From: Bacillus sp. SD088 | Lineage (GTDB): Bacteria; Bacillota; Bacilli; Bacillales; Bacillaceae_C | Assembly: GCF_017355205.1 (NCBI RefSeq) | Contig: NZ_JADIJK010000035.1 | Coordinates: 1 to 40,620 of the forward strand | DNA: 40,620 nt | Reading direction: 5' to 3' | In this document: in pieces, positions 6,160 to 15,852 of the stretch | Position numbering within the stretch: the stretch's first letter is position 1 | Layout: the number at the start of each line of letters is the position of its first letter | Translations under genes and position numbers: made by a program | The notes under the pieces: model-generated | Seen by the model: only the letters and a program-made list of their open reading frames with translations | The model's database searches: none | What the model was told of the DNA's origin: nothing

Positions 6160-7848
6160 TTATAAATCATCAAATTTGCTAAGCAACTCTTTGTGTTCCA
6201 AATACTTTTCATTGGATAAGCATCTTTTATATTCAGTCAATTTTATAACTTGGTTTGCTTTATTCTCAAATCCTGTCTTTCTTTCAGTCCCAATAATAAA
6301 TTGACCTTTCTCTGACAAAACCAAATCTAATACTAAATCAATATTTTTTAAATTTGTTTCATCTTGTCCTTGTTGGTTAGGGGTATCTACAACAAGCCAA
6401 TTAAAAATATTCTTACCTTTTTCTAAGTTAAATAAATACAAAGCAATATGGTATGCATATATAATTCTAGGTAATTCACTACCGGTTTTGTTTAATACCT
6501 GAACAAAATCCCTGAACTTCATATAAGATAGGGGGATATTCAGCTTATTCATTACGATTTTATAATGCCTTTTTAATTCTGAATATACTTGTTTTCTCTT
6601 TTCTTCTGAATTTAATTCCTTCAAATACTCATCTTTATTTAAGAACTTGTAATGTTCTTCCTCAAGTTTTCTTCTTACCTTTCTACTTTCTTCCTTACTT
6701 TTATGTATTAATTCTTTTTTTCCTTCGTAACGATATGTATTTACTACAGAAGCCCCACTCTGTGTACTCTCAAGATTCTTTTTAAGTTCTACATATTTAG
6801 AGTTTACAGCATGATACTCCTTCTCTAAATCAGAGACCTTACCTTCTATTTTTTTCAAATCATCCCTATTTAGTTTTATCAATTGATTCCCTACCTGAAT
6901 ATCCTTTATGATTTCTACCCGTTCCTCAAGAGAATTTTTATGCTCTTTCCCACAAAAAGGACATAAAATAATATCATCCTGTTCCATTGCAAACTGATGA
7001 TCGTCGTTCAAAGAGTGAATGTTCCTTTTTAAAATTTCTAATGACTGCGTTTTTTCATATCTCTCGTTCTTCAAATTAGATAAACTGTTATGTATCCTTA
7101 ATCTTTCTTTCTCTAGTTGGGTCAAATTTTTGAGTAATCTTTTTACTAACTCTAAATCTGTTTGTGGGGGAGTATAGGTTCCCTCCACACTTGAATTTAA
7201 CACTTCAAATTCTTCTATCAATTCATTATAATGATTTAATTTTGACTTTAGTTGGTCAATTTTTTTATTTAATTGGTTTATTTCCTTTTTTGTTTTATAG
7301 AACTCTTCTCCTTGAAATCCAACAATGTATTTATTAGTGTAGTCCTTCCAATTTATAATATATTGAGTATTTGTAAAGCTTTCACCTATCTTGTTCCATC
7401 CTCTATCCTGATCTATATATTGAAATCTAAATAATAGCGGGGGAGTTATACTAACAGTATCCTCATCCTTAGTTAATAGATCTATGCTTATACCAAAAAT
7501 TTCTCTCATTAGATAATTACTATATTCATGAAAATGCAAAGTATCAACAAGCAACTTCATACTATCATCTAGTATTTCAATTAATCTAAATTGTTTGCCC
7601 TGCCGAACTACACAATATTCATTATCCCCATATATGAAAAACAACAAATATGAATCTATTAATTTTTTCCAATCACCCTCTAGTTTCACTTCACAACCCA
7701 AGGAATGAAAAATACTTTTGATTAAAGATGACTTCCCCGTCTTATTTTCGCCGATAATAATATTTAAACCTTGACTAAAGCTTACCTCTTTTGATTTTTC
7801 TTCACCATCACTTATTACTATCAATTTCCTTATTAATAGCCTTTTCAT
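6160..7848 (-). CDS. Rad50/SMC-like ABC ATPase of an ABC-three-component-type system
   Basis: A 562-aa ATPase with Walker A GENKTGKSS (33-41). Long coiled coils (about 183-285 and 320-420) flank a CPFCG motif at 296-300, a Rad50-like zinc-hook position. A signature-like segment GSELPRIIYAYHIAL (456-470) is followed by Walker B VVDTPNQQGQD (486-496). The DTP in place of DEP, followed by NQQ, is typical of ATPases in ABC-3C conflict systems (DUF3732-like). Start ATG 7848 has GGAAGG 8 bases upstream. The gene overlaps the preceding 41-aa gene by 41 bp, implying translational coupling with the nuclease operon. By family it would sense a DNA or nucleoprotein state and license the nuclease. No frameshift or missing core motif is seen. 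Confidence 0.82.
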   Translation of the reverse strand: MKRLLIRKLIVISDGEEKSKEVSFSQGLNIIIGENKTGKSSLIKSIFHSLGCEVKLEGDWKKLIDSYLLFFIYGDNEYCVVRQGKQFRLIEILDDSMKLLVDTLHFHEYSNYLMREIFGISIDLLTKDEDTVSITPPLLFRFQYIDQDRGWNKIGESFTNTQYIINWKDYTNKYIVGFQGEEFYKTKKEINQLNKKIDQLKSKLNHYNELIEEFEVLNSSVEGTYTPPQTDLELVKRLLKNLTQLEKERLRIHNSLSNLKNERYEKTQSLEILKRNIHSLNDDHQFAMEQDDIILCPFCGKEHKNSLEERVEIIKDIQVGNQLIKLNRDDLKKIEGKVSDLEKEYHAVNSKYVELKKNLESTQSGASVVNTYRYEGKKELIHKSKEESRKVRRKLEEEHYKFLNKDEYLKELNSEEKRKQVYSELKRHYKIVMNKLNIPLSYMKFRDFVQVLNKTGSELPRIIYAYHIALYLFNLEKGKNIFNWLVVDTPNQQGQDETNLKNIDLVLDLVLSEKGQFIIGTERKTGFENKANQVIKLTEYKRCLSNEKYLEHKELLSKFDDL

Positions 7849-7933
7849 TTATAATACCTTCCTTTAGCAATCTTAATTTTCTAATAAGACGTTTATACTT
7901 AGAAGATTTATCCTGTAGATAAGAGTCTTTCAT
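7808..7933 (-). CDS. Tiny middle component of the ABC/nuclease operon
   Basis: A 41-aa basic peptide, MKDSYLQDKSSKYKRLIRKL continuing to NKEIDSNK, with start ATG 7933 behind GGTGGAGG about 9 bases upstream. It overlaps the end of the nuclease gene by 26 bp and the start of the ATPase gene by 41 bp, so all three are locked in one translationally coupled unit. ABC-three-component systems have a small middle component (MC) in exactly this position that bridges ATPase and effector. Known ones are usually longer, so this is either a minimal MC or a truncated one. An upstream in-frame start would add 20 residues but has no ribosome binding site. The function is inferred from position. Confidence 0.6.
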   Translation of the reverse strand: MKDSYLQDKSSKYKRLIRKLRLLKEGIINEKAINKEIDSNK

Positions 7934-9023
7934 ATAATAATGCCTCCACCAATACTTTATTAAAATTACTATCTTCAAATAAAGCACCTTCACAGTTTGC
8001 GTGAACGTTTTTACTTAGAAATTTTAAATCAGAAATCTTATCATAATTTTCTTCTAGGGTTGTATCAATAATTTCTAATACTTTGTTAGTAGTGTCCTGA
8101 TATAGTGAATTATTAATATCTAGCATTCTCATATGATGTTTCTTTAATTGCCTAACAATAAGTCTACATTGCTGAACAGGATAATCATTGTCTCCTAAAA
8201 ATTCTTCAATCTGATCATACATTTCAGAATTATGAGGTGTGGTGTTTATTTGTTCTTTCAACTTTGTAAAAATAGAAGATGATATTCCTTTAGCTTCTTT
8301 TAATGACTTATAACTGATTGGCATAGCTATTTTTTTCTTGCTTTTTTTCCTTACTTCCTCAATAATATCTCTTAGAATTTTATTACTATTTGACGTAAAA
8401 ATTTCTTTATTATCAAGCATATGAAAGAATTCACCAGCAACTACTTTATCGTAATTTTCTAACGGTAAATCCCCATGATATATAAATGTATTTTGGATAA
8501 ACTTGTCAAATACAAAATCAAACTTTACCTGCTCTAAGTCTTTATATTCTTTCCGTAAAGAATTCCTAATTTCTTTATAAATACTTTCATCCTCTTTTTT
8601 TAAACTTTTCTCATCTTCTATAATTGCTTGCCATGAGCTTATTTGTTTGTCCATTTTTATATTTGAGACAAAATGACATTTGCTACATTCATCTTCAAAT
8701 TTCAAAAAGTTGTAAAAAATAAATCCCAAAAATGAATGTTTTACACCTCCGTTACTTTTCTTGGTTGTTTTGGTAAGTCTAGAAAGTGTCCATTCTTTAT
8801 ACAATTCAGTTGTCTTAATTTGGAAGAATTCAGCACAATCGGGATTTGATGAAAGGGTTGTTTTTGCCATATCATCGTGGAATTCACAAAAGATAAAAAA
8901 CTCTGTGTTCATCTTATACTCGTTTATCATATGATAAACAATCCAATGAGCTTGGTAATCAAAACGATTATAACTATCTGATCCTGCTTGTTCTCTCAAC
9001 TCTGAGCCTAATATATTTTTCAT
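7908..9023 (-). CDS. Cap4/DUF4297-like dsDNA nuclease effector
   Basis: A 371-aa protein with the N-terminal nuclease layout of the DUF4297 (Cap4-like) family. GSELREQAGSDSYNRFDYQA (6-25) is followed by FFIFCEFHDDMA (42-53) and AEFFQIKT (64-71). These place the acidic residues and the Q-x-K of a PD-(D/E)xK active site (E47/D50/D51, E65, Q68, K70). The remaining about 250 residues are helical and probably bind the partner ATPase. Start ATG 9023 has GGAG 9 bases upstream. It is first in a coupled operon with the 41-aa gene and the Rad50-like ATPase, as in ABC-3C systems where the effector is a nuclease. It would degrade DNA when the ATPase detects invasion; target specificity is unknown. Confidence 0.8.
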   Translation of the reverse strand: MKNILGSELREQAGSDSYNRFDYQAHWIVYHMINEYKMNTEFFIFCEFHDDMAKTTLSSNPDCAEFFQIKTTELYKEWTLSRLTKTTKKSNGGVKHSFLGFIFYNFLKFEDECSKCHFVSNIKMDKQISSWQAIIEDEKSLKKEDESIYKEIRNSLRKEYKDLEQVKFDFVFDKFIQNTFIYHGDLPLENYDKVVAGEFFHMLDNKEIFTSNSNKILRDIIEEVRKKSKKKIAMPISYKSLKEAKGISSSIFTKLKEQINTTPHNSEMYDQIEEFLGDNDYPVQQCRLIVRQLKKHHMRMLDINNSLYQDTTNKVLEIIDTTLEENYDKISDLKFLSKNVHANCEGALFEDSNFNKVLVEALLYERLLSTG

Positions 9024-9722
9024 TCAACTAAACTCCTATAGATATAATATTCAATAGAATAAATAGTATAATTAGTAACTATTAGATTACACTGCATAAT
9101 AAACAGTTGTTAAGTGCATTTTGGGTCATAGAAGGGGTACGGTGACATCTCTTTTTTATATTTCCTAATTAAAATAATTTCCGATGCTTATAATTTCGTA
9201 CATTACTGGCGATAATTTTAACTAAGTTGTTAGTGCAACTTGTATTTCAGACAGGGAGGAGATGCACAAGCATCTCTTCTTATACAAGGTACATCTATGT
9301 TTGCACCTTATATATCTTATAGTTTTCAGCAAGCGTTAAAACAAGATTAATTTTGACTCTGCCTTAATATCATTACGACTTGACGAGTCTGTATAACTAG
9401 CTTCCTCCGCAATTATCTATTTTACCTCCTGTTTTCCACATCTATATCTATCATTAATGAAATTCAAAGTAATCATTATTGAATTAGGACATCTGTCCCT
9501 ATTAATCTGTCTATTCATATGACATTTCCAATATCAATTATACATTATTATAACGTGAAAGCCCCTTCATATAAAGTAACATCGACTTTAGGTTCGAATC
9601 TAATAACTGACTTATATTTCGTTAATTCTTTTCCAATCCCAAATAACTCCAAACAAATAGTTCCCTTTACCCATGTGGATATTAATTTCTTAAAAGTAAG
9701 ATGATTAAGCAACGGCTAAGTT
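9024..9722. other. Intergenic, island promoter region and decayed DNA
   Basis: This 700-bp gap separates the divergent nuclease operon and the integrase. The nuclease promoter should lie just above 9023; TATACT is a possible -10 on the minus strand, but the -35 is poor. GAGATGC (9259-9265) and GCATCTC (9270-9276) form a terminator-like hairpin pointing toward the integrase. The missing N-terminal domains of the integrase (arm-binding and core-binding) are not readable in any frame here. A 61-codon open frame at 9519-9704 looks non-coding. Confidence 0.4.
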
Positions 9723-10442
9723 GTGGTGACCACCCTTATGGATCTCAAGAAGGAAAAGAAAACAATTGAACAGTTGGAAGAGGAAGAAATTCCAAAGTAT
9801 CTCGAAAAAGAAGAACTTGCTCTGTTTCTAAAAACAGCGGAGGATTATGGACTTGAACATGATTATTTAATGTTTCTAATACTCTCCTACACAGGGATTA
9901 GAGTTGGCGAATTAGTCGCTCTCAAGTGGAAAGATGTTGATTTTATCAATCACACAATCAACATCTCAAAAACGTATTATAATCCGAAAAATAATACGTT
10001 AGAATATTTACTAGTCACACCGAAGACACGAAAGTCTCGACGTAAAATTATTGTAGATGAAGAAATCATTGACGCTTTGAAGGAGCATAGAGAGGTTCAA
10101 AATCAAGTGATTAAACAATTAGGGGATGCTTACTATAACAAAGACTTCATCTTTGCAAAATTGGAACGACAACACGGTTATCCCATCGTCATTAAGACCG
10201 TTCAGAATCGTATGAAAAGGTTGCTACGCCTTGCCAATCTGAACCGGGAATTAACACCACATTCTCTAAGACATACGCACACATCACTCTTAGCAGAAGC
10301 GGGTGTAGCACTTGAACAAATCATGGATAGACTCGGTCATTCAGATGACCAAATAACAAAAGATGTTTATCTCCATGTGACACAAGATATGAAAAAAGAA
10401 GCCTCTCAAAAGTTCAGTGAACTCATGAGAAGCCTCCGTTAA
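9723..10442 (+). CDS. Tyrosine integrase, catalytic domain only
   Basis: 239 aa covering the catalytic domain of a phage/ICE-type tyrosine recombinase. TGIRVGEL (first Arg), TPKTRKSRRKI (Lys), LTPHSLRHTHTSLLAEAG (His-x-x-Arg), DRLGHSD (His) and ITKDVYLH (Tyr nucleophile) are all present. Family members are usually about 370-390 aa; here about 140 N-terminal residues (arm-binding and SAM-like core-binding domains) are absent. The frame opens at a GTG without a ribosome binding site, and the first clean ATG is six codons in. It lies 79 bases from the attachment core in groEL, the expected place for the island's integrase. I take it as 5'-truncated and probably unable to excise the island, although the active site is complete. 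Confidence 0.85.
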   Translation: MVTTLMDLKKEKKTIEQLEEEEIPKYLEKEELALFLKTAEDYGLEHDYLMFLILSYTGIRVGELVALKWKDVDFINHTINISKTYYNPKNNTLEYLLVTPKTRKSRRKIIVDEEIIDALKEHREVQNQVIKQLGDAYYNKDFIFAKLERQHGYPIVIKTVQNRMKRLLRLANLNRELTPHSLRHTHTSLLAEAGVALEQIMDRLGHSDDQITKDVYLHVTQDMKKEASQKFSELMRSLR

Positions 10443-10450
10443 AAACCTCA

Positions 10451-10470
10451 ATGTTAGCAAAATGTTAGCA
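10451..10470 (+). repeat. Putative integrase arm-type sites, groEL end
   Basis: ATGTTAGCA occurs at 10451-10459 and 10462-10470, an 11-bp period. GTTAGCAAAATGTTAGCA (10453-10470) is repeated exactly at 2912-2929 at the other island end. Position beside the integrase gene and attachment core suggests arm-type binding sites. Confidence 0.55.
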
Positions 10471-10492
10471 TTTCACTCTCATCTTACATCAA

Positions 10493-10513
10493 AACCCACT
10501 CATATCAAGGGTT
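10493..10513 (-). terminator. Weak terminator beyond groEL, supplied by the island
   Basis: On the minus strand AACCC, an 11-base loop, then GGGTTTT forms a short hairpin with a U-run 12 bases past the groEL stop. It lies inside the island, so the native groEL terminator has been replaced. Confidence 0.45.
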
Positions 10514-10521
10514 CAGACGGC

Positions 10522-12174
<1,653 letters not shown>

Positions 12175-12192
12175 CTAAAAGTTTAATAAAAC

Positions 12193-12477
12193 TTAACCAA
12201 CGATTGCTAATATGTCAGATTCACGTAGAATCAAGTATTCTGTTCCTTGGTATTTCACTTCTGTTCCAGCATATTTAGAGAAAATAATGCGATCACCTTC
12301 AGAGACTTCAAGAGCAACTTGCTCACCGCTGTCTAGTACTCGACCAGAACCAACCGCAACAATTTTCCCTTCTTGTGGCTTTTCCTTTGCTGTTTCCGGA
12401 AGGACGATACCGCTTGCAGTTTTTTCTTCCGACTCTACTAGTTCAATAATAACGCGATCACCTAATGGTTTTAACAA
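12193..12477 (-). CDS. groES: Co-chaperonin GroES (Hsp10)
   Basis: 94 aa, the normal family length. It begins [20 protein letters not shown] and carries the mobile-loop [15 protein letters not shown] and the C-terminal [18 protein letters not shown] start at 12477 is chosen because AAGGAGG lies 9 bases upstream; the more upstream in-frame start touches that ribosome binding site. TTG is also the start used in B. subtilis. It caps GroEL to close the folding chamber. It is first gene of the groES-groEL operon, with CIRCE overlapping the transcript start. Confidence 0.98.
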   Translation of the reverse strand: MLKPLGDRVIIELVESEEKTASGIVLPETAKEKPQEGKIVAVGSGRVLDSGEQVALEVSEGDRIIFSKYAGTEVKYQGTEYLILRESDILAIVG

Positions 12478-12522
12478 GTGAAACAACCTCCTTAAATAAG
12501 TATGTAGATTATTATATTTTTA

Positions 12523-12549
12523 TTAGCACTCTACCTTATCGAGTGCTAA
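12523..12549 (-). promoter_or_regulatory. CIRCE operator (HrcA binding site)
   Basis: TTAGCACTC, 9 bases, GAGTGCTAA is a perfect match to the CIRCE consensus. It lies between the promoter and groES, so HrcA would repress groESL until heat or misfolded proteins titrate GroEL. Confidence 0.98.
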
Positions 12550-12559
12550 CACAGTTATT

Positions 12560-12588
12560 ATCATAATGAATTCATAACTATTTTGCAA
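12560..12588 (-). promoter_or_regulatory. SigA promoter of groESL
   Basis: On the minus strand TTGCAA (12588-12583) and TATGAT (12565-12560) are separated by 17 bases, a good vegetative promoter directly upstream of CIRCE. Confidence 0.8.
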
Positions 12589-12884
12589 GCCCTAAGCTTT
12601 CTTTTTTGAAAAAAATCTTTCTTCAGCTCTCTCCATAATTTTTCAAGAGCTGCTAGCAATGGATTCCCTATTTTTTTCCATTCTTTCAAGGGGGATTCTT
12701 CCATCCCACAAAAGTCATTTAAATTGAATGGCTCAGTGTTTATTAGTAAAATATAAGTTACGTCTTTATAGCCCGATCATCCCTTTCTCGCATAAGGGAA
12801 GTCGTAGGGGAGTATTGATAATAAAAGGGGGATAAAGAACCCCACCTGTTTTTATTTGACTCATGATAAGAAGGGACTTTTTAT
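12589..12884. other. Intergenic between groES and ydiL
   Basis: This 296-bp AT-rich stretch holds two short inverted repeats: CCCTT/AAGGG near 12790-12807, and GGGG/CCCC near 12830-12844 followed by a T-rich run. They might end antisense transcripts or lie in the ydiL leader. I see no RNA gene and no confident promoter. Confidence 0.35.
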
Positions 12885-13622
12885 ATGAATAAAAAATATT
12901 TATATATCGTGATTGCTTTCTTGGCAATGCACTTATCTGCCTTTATTGGCGTTCCTCTACTGTTTTTTTTAGGCGTCTTAGCCTTTGACGTTCCTCAAGA
13001 TACAATGCTTATGCGGTCTACAAGTATTTGGACAATCCTAAGCTTTATATTAGGGTTAATCGTCATTTTACTTATTCTAAGAAGAGCTGAGCCTTACACG
13101 AACATAGAGAAGGATACACCTCTTCCATTAAACCTTTCCATTCTTTGGGGAATCGCTGGAGTGTTTATTGCCTTAATTGCACAAATTGCTGCAGCTGGAC
13201 TTGAATATCTTATTGGGATTGATCCTGGTTCAGAGAATACAGAACAGATTATGGACATGATTGAGATGATGCCGATGGTGATTATCGCAAGTTCTTTAAT
13301 TGGTCCTATTCTGGAGGAAATTGTTTTTCGAAAAGTCATTTTTGGCGTGTTATATAATCGATTTCCTTTTTGGGCAGCAGCTCTTATCAGTTCACTCGCC
13401 TTTGCGATCGCCCATATGGAACCGACACATTTAATTTTATACGCGGCAATGGGCTTTACCTTTTCATTCTTATATGTCAAAACAAAAAGAATTATTGTCC
13501 CGATTATCTCGCATATGCTGATGAATACACTGGTGACGATCAATGCATTTTTTCTTAATCCGGAAGACTTAAGGCAGGTTCCCGAACAAGTGCAAGCGTG
13601 GATTGGAGGGATCTTTTTATGA
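12885..13622 (+). CDS. ydiL: CPBP-family intramembrane glutamic protease (YdiL)
   Basis: A 245-aa polytopic membrane protein with about seven hydrophobic segments. The Abi/CPBP motifs are present: PILEEIVFRK (E144, E145, R149), FAIAHMEPTH (H177) and IISHMLMNTL (H210). These form the intramembrane active site of Rce1-like proteases. The start ATG 12885 has AGAAGGGA 8 bases upstream. Its position next to ydiK and groES matches B. subtilis ydiL. The physiological substrate is unknown; some relatives act in bacteriocin immunity or protein secretion. Confidence 0.9.
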   Translation: MNKKYLYIVIAFLAMHLSAFIGVPLLFFLGVLAFDVPQDTMLMRSTSIWTILSFILGLIVILLILRRAEPYTNIEKDTPLPLNLSILWGIAGVFIALIAQIAAAGLEYLIGIDPGSENTEQIMDMIEMMPMVIIASSLIGPILEEIVFRKVIFGVLYNRFPFWAAALISSLAFAIAHMEPTHLILYAAMGFTFSFLYVKTKRIIVPIISHMLMNTLVTINAFFLNPEDLRQVPEQVQAWIGGIFL

Positions 13623-13816
13623 GGTCACCATTTTTCTCTGGTTTGATCTATATTGCATTAGGCATTACCTTTACGATTTTTGCCATTCAACAGGTGATCA
13701 GTAATGATTGGGGCTTTTTCGTTTATGTTCTCCTAATTTTCGCGACTCTTGACTTTGGAGCCGGCTTCCGATTAATCAAACTACATTTTCGTATTAAAAA
13801 TAATAGTAAAAAATGA
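13619..13816 (+). CDS. ydiK: YdiK-family small membrane protein (DUF4305)
   Basis: 65 aa from ATG 13619, which overlaps the TGA of ydiL (ATGA) and has GGAGGG 9 bases upstream; an earlier in-frame ATG at 13598 lacks a site. Two hydrophobic helices (about 4-24 and 30-47) are followed by a basic tail. The length and place match B. subtilis YdiK. Function is unknown. It is translationally coupled to the CPBP protease. Confidence 0.85.
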   Translation: MRSPFFSGLIYIALGITFTIFAIQQVISNDWGFFVYVLLIFATLDFGAGFRLIKLHFRIKNNSKK

Positions 13817-13819
13817 AGA

Positions 13820-13853
13820 GGATCAAAGGCTTTACTATCAAAGCCTTTGATCC
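13820..13853. terminator. Bidirectional terminator between ydiK and tatC
   Basis: GGATCAAAGGCTTT (13820-13833) and AAAGCCTTTGATCC (13840-13853) form a perfect 14-bp stem with a 6-base loop. It lies exactly between the convergent ydiK and tatC and touches the tatC stop. Confidence 0.9.
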
Positions 13854-14603
13854 TTATTCTTCTTGCTCTACTATTTGCTTGGCTTTTTGTGCTTTTTTAT
13901 AACCGATTTTGGAAATCCAGACACTTATTTCATAAAGAATAAGTAAAGGTACGGTTACCATCATATGAGAGAGTAGATCTGGTGGTGTAATAAAAGCAGC
14001 AATCACCAATAAGACAAAATAGGCATATTTACGAATTTTAGATAAGTACTGAGGGGTGATAATCCCTAGTCTTGTTAAAAATAAAATCACCACTGGCAAT
14101 TGAAAAAGTATGCCAAATGGGAGGGTAATTTGAAATAGGAATTGGAAGTATTCATTAATCCCAATCGTGGTTTCAATCCCCATATTTCCAGATAGATTGA
14201 ACATAAACTGAATTACAAACGGAAATAAGACAAAATAAGAAAAAGAAATCCCTGCTAAAAATAATAGAACAGATGCCGGAATATAGCTTAATGTGACCCT
14301 TCTTTCTTTCGTTAATAGTCCTGGACTAATAAACGCCCAAAGCTGATATAGGATAACAGGAGAAGTAAGTAGAATCCCAATCAAAAAGGTCATTTGCATA
14401 TATACCTTAAAAGGATCTGTTGGTTTAAAGGCATTCATCACTAATTCTTGCACAGCACTTGCATCCTGCAGGAAACGGATGAGCGGCTGGGAAAGAAAGA
14501 AACCAATGAGTGAAGCCAATACGAAGAAAACGACGATAATCATCAGCCGTTTTCTTAATTCCTCTATATGCTCGAGAATGCTCATGTTATCATTCTGATT
14601 CAT
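13854..14603 (-). CDS. tatC: Sec-independent translocase subunit TatC
   Basis: 249 aa, six-helix membrane protein that binds twin-arginine signal peptides and recruits TatA for export of folded proteins. The conserved N-terminal SILEHIEELRKRLMI and the FISPGLLTKERR loop are present, as is the C-terminal FITPPDLLSHM. The start is ATG 14603; a GTG one codon earlier is less likely. It forms an operon with tatA 14 bases upstream, corresponding to tatAY-tatCY of B. subtilis. Confidence 0.96.
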   Translation of the reverse strand: MNQNDNMSILEHIEELRKRLMIIVVFFVLASLIGFFLSQPLIRFLQDASAVQELVMNAFKPTDPFKVYMQMTFLIGILLTSPVILYQLWAFISPGLLTKERRVTLSYIPASVLLFLAGISFSYFVLFPFVIQFMFNLSGNMGIETTIGINEYFQFLFQITLPFGILFQLPVVILFLTRLGIITPQYLSKIRKYAYFVLLVIAAFITPPDLLSHMMVTVPLLILYEISVWISKIGYKKAQKAKQIVEQEE

Positions 14604-14620
14604 CACAATTTTTCATCCCA

Positions 14621-14794
14621 TCAACGGTCGGCGTCTTTCTTGTCCTTGTCGTCATCCTCTGCGAGTCCCTTTGTTGCATTTTTAAATTCACGCAACGTAC
14701 TACCTGCTGCCTTTCCAAGCTCTGGTAATTTTTTCGGGCCAAATATTAAGACTGCAACAAATGCGATGATGAGTATACTTCCCCATCCCACCAT
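14621..14794 (-). CDS. tatA: Twin-arginine translocase pore subunit TatA
   Basis: 57 aa. An N-terminal helix (GWGSILIIAFVAVLIFG) is followed by the signature FGPKKLPELGKAAG, an amphipathic helix and an acidic/lysine tail. ATG 14794 is chosen because AGGAGG lies 11 bases upstream; the GTG at 14806 lies inside that site. It oligomerises to form the conduit of the Tat system with TatC. Confidence 0.95.
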   Translation of the reverse strand: MVGWGSILIIAFVAVLIFGPKKLPELGKAAGSTLREFKNATKGLAEDDDKDKKDADR

Positions 14795-14845
14795 AATTGC
14801 GCCCACCTCCTTTTATATTACTCATTTTAGCTGATTTGGCGAGAA

Positions 14846-15526
14846 TTATCTATCCTCTGACTCTATTTCTTGTGAATTTTCCGTGTCAGGGGTGGGATAA
14901 TTCTTCAAAAAGTAAATAAGTGACTGCAATTCTACAGCAAGATCAATATGATGAACTCGGATAGATGGAGGAACTGTTAATCGAGCTGGAGTAAAATTCA
15001 AAATTCCCTTTACATTGGTTTTGATCAATCGATCTGTCACTTGCTGAGCTACTTGAGAGGGCAATGTTAAAATAATGGCACTCACCGCTTCTTTATTTAA
15101 GTGATCTTCAAGCTCGGCTAAGTCATATATCGGTACGTCACTAATGGTTGTACCAATTTTTTCAGGGTCGACCTCAAAAGCCATGGCAATTTTTGTATTA
15201 TTATTTTTTAAAAAGTTATAATTCAAAAAGGCTGTACCAAGATTCCCTACGCCGACTAAAGCTACTTTTGTTAGCTCGTCCTGATCTAGGGTTTTCGCAA
15301 AGAAATTTAATAAATAATTCACATTGTAACCATACCCTTTTTTTCCAAGGGCACCAAAATAGGAAAAGTCACGGCGAATGGTGGCAGAATCCACCTTCAC
15401 AGCTTCACTTAATTGCGCAGAGGAAACCCGTTGCTTTCCTGACGCATGTAAATTTTTAATAAAACGATAATAAAGAGGCAAACGTTTTGCCGTTGCCTGG
15501 GGAATTTTCATTGATTCTACGTTCAT
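14846..15526 (-). CDS. rex: Redox-sensing transcriptional repressor Rex
   Basis: 226 aa. The winged-helix domain (1-80) includes [20 protein letters not shown] and [16 protein letters not shown]. It is followed by a Rossmann domain with VGVGNLGTA (91-99) that binds NADH/NAD+. Rex represses fermentation and anaerobic-respiration genes when NADH is low. The start ATG has AAGGAGGGTG upstream. As in B. subtilis it lies next to tatAC; the moaC gene found between rex and ydiF there is absent here. It is divergent from the ABC-F gene. Confidence 0.97.
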   Translation of the reverse strand: MNVESMKIPQATAKRLPLYYRFIKNLHASGKQRVSSAQLSEAVKVDSATIRRDFSYFGALGKKGYGYNVNYLLNFFAKTLDQDELTKVALVGVGNLGTAFLNYNFLKNNNTKIAMAFEVDPEKIGTTISDVPIYDLAELEDHLNKEAVSAIILTLPSQVAQQVTDRLIKTNVKGILNFTPARLTVPPSIRVHHIDLAVELQSLIYFLKNYPTPDTENSQEIESEDR

Positions 15527-15852
15527 CGTTCACCCTCCTTAATTTAAGCATTGTCAACCATTCAAAAGGATGTATCTTTATCTTCTATATCGTGTGCTGA
15601 GTTTTCCTGTTTGCCTATAAGCAAACCTTTATTCATAGCTTAAATCGCTGACGATATCGGACTGCAAGTTCGCTATGCGTGTGTTATTTTATCAACTTGT
15701 TCATTTTTTCACGCAGTAACCTCTCCTATTATCATACACTATTTTCTTCAAGCTGTCTTTTTCTAATTCTCCTGACCTTCTGCTAGCATACTGAACGAGC
15801 AAAGATTGCTCCCTCCCTGCTCCTTATTGTAAACTGTTCATAGGAGTGAATA
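15527..15852. other. Divergent promoter region rex / ydiF
   Basis: A 326-bp gap. I see no perfect Rex box; TTGTTCATTTTTTCAC at about 15696 is at best a degenerate half-match. No RNA gene or terminator is evident. It must contain promoters for both flanking genes. Confidence 0.35.

Noticed and set aside
9519-9704. A 61-codon plus-strand frame upstream of the integrase as its missing N-terminus
   Set aside because: The sequence shows no integrase arm- or core-binding features, has no ribosome binding site and lies in a different frame.
15690-15715. Rex operator upstream of rex
   Set aside because: Only one half resembles the TTGTGAA...TTCACAA palindrome; too degenerate to call.
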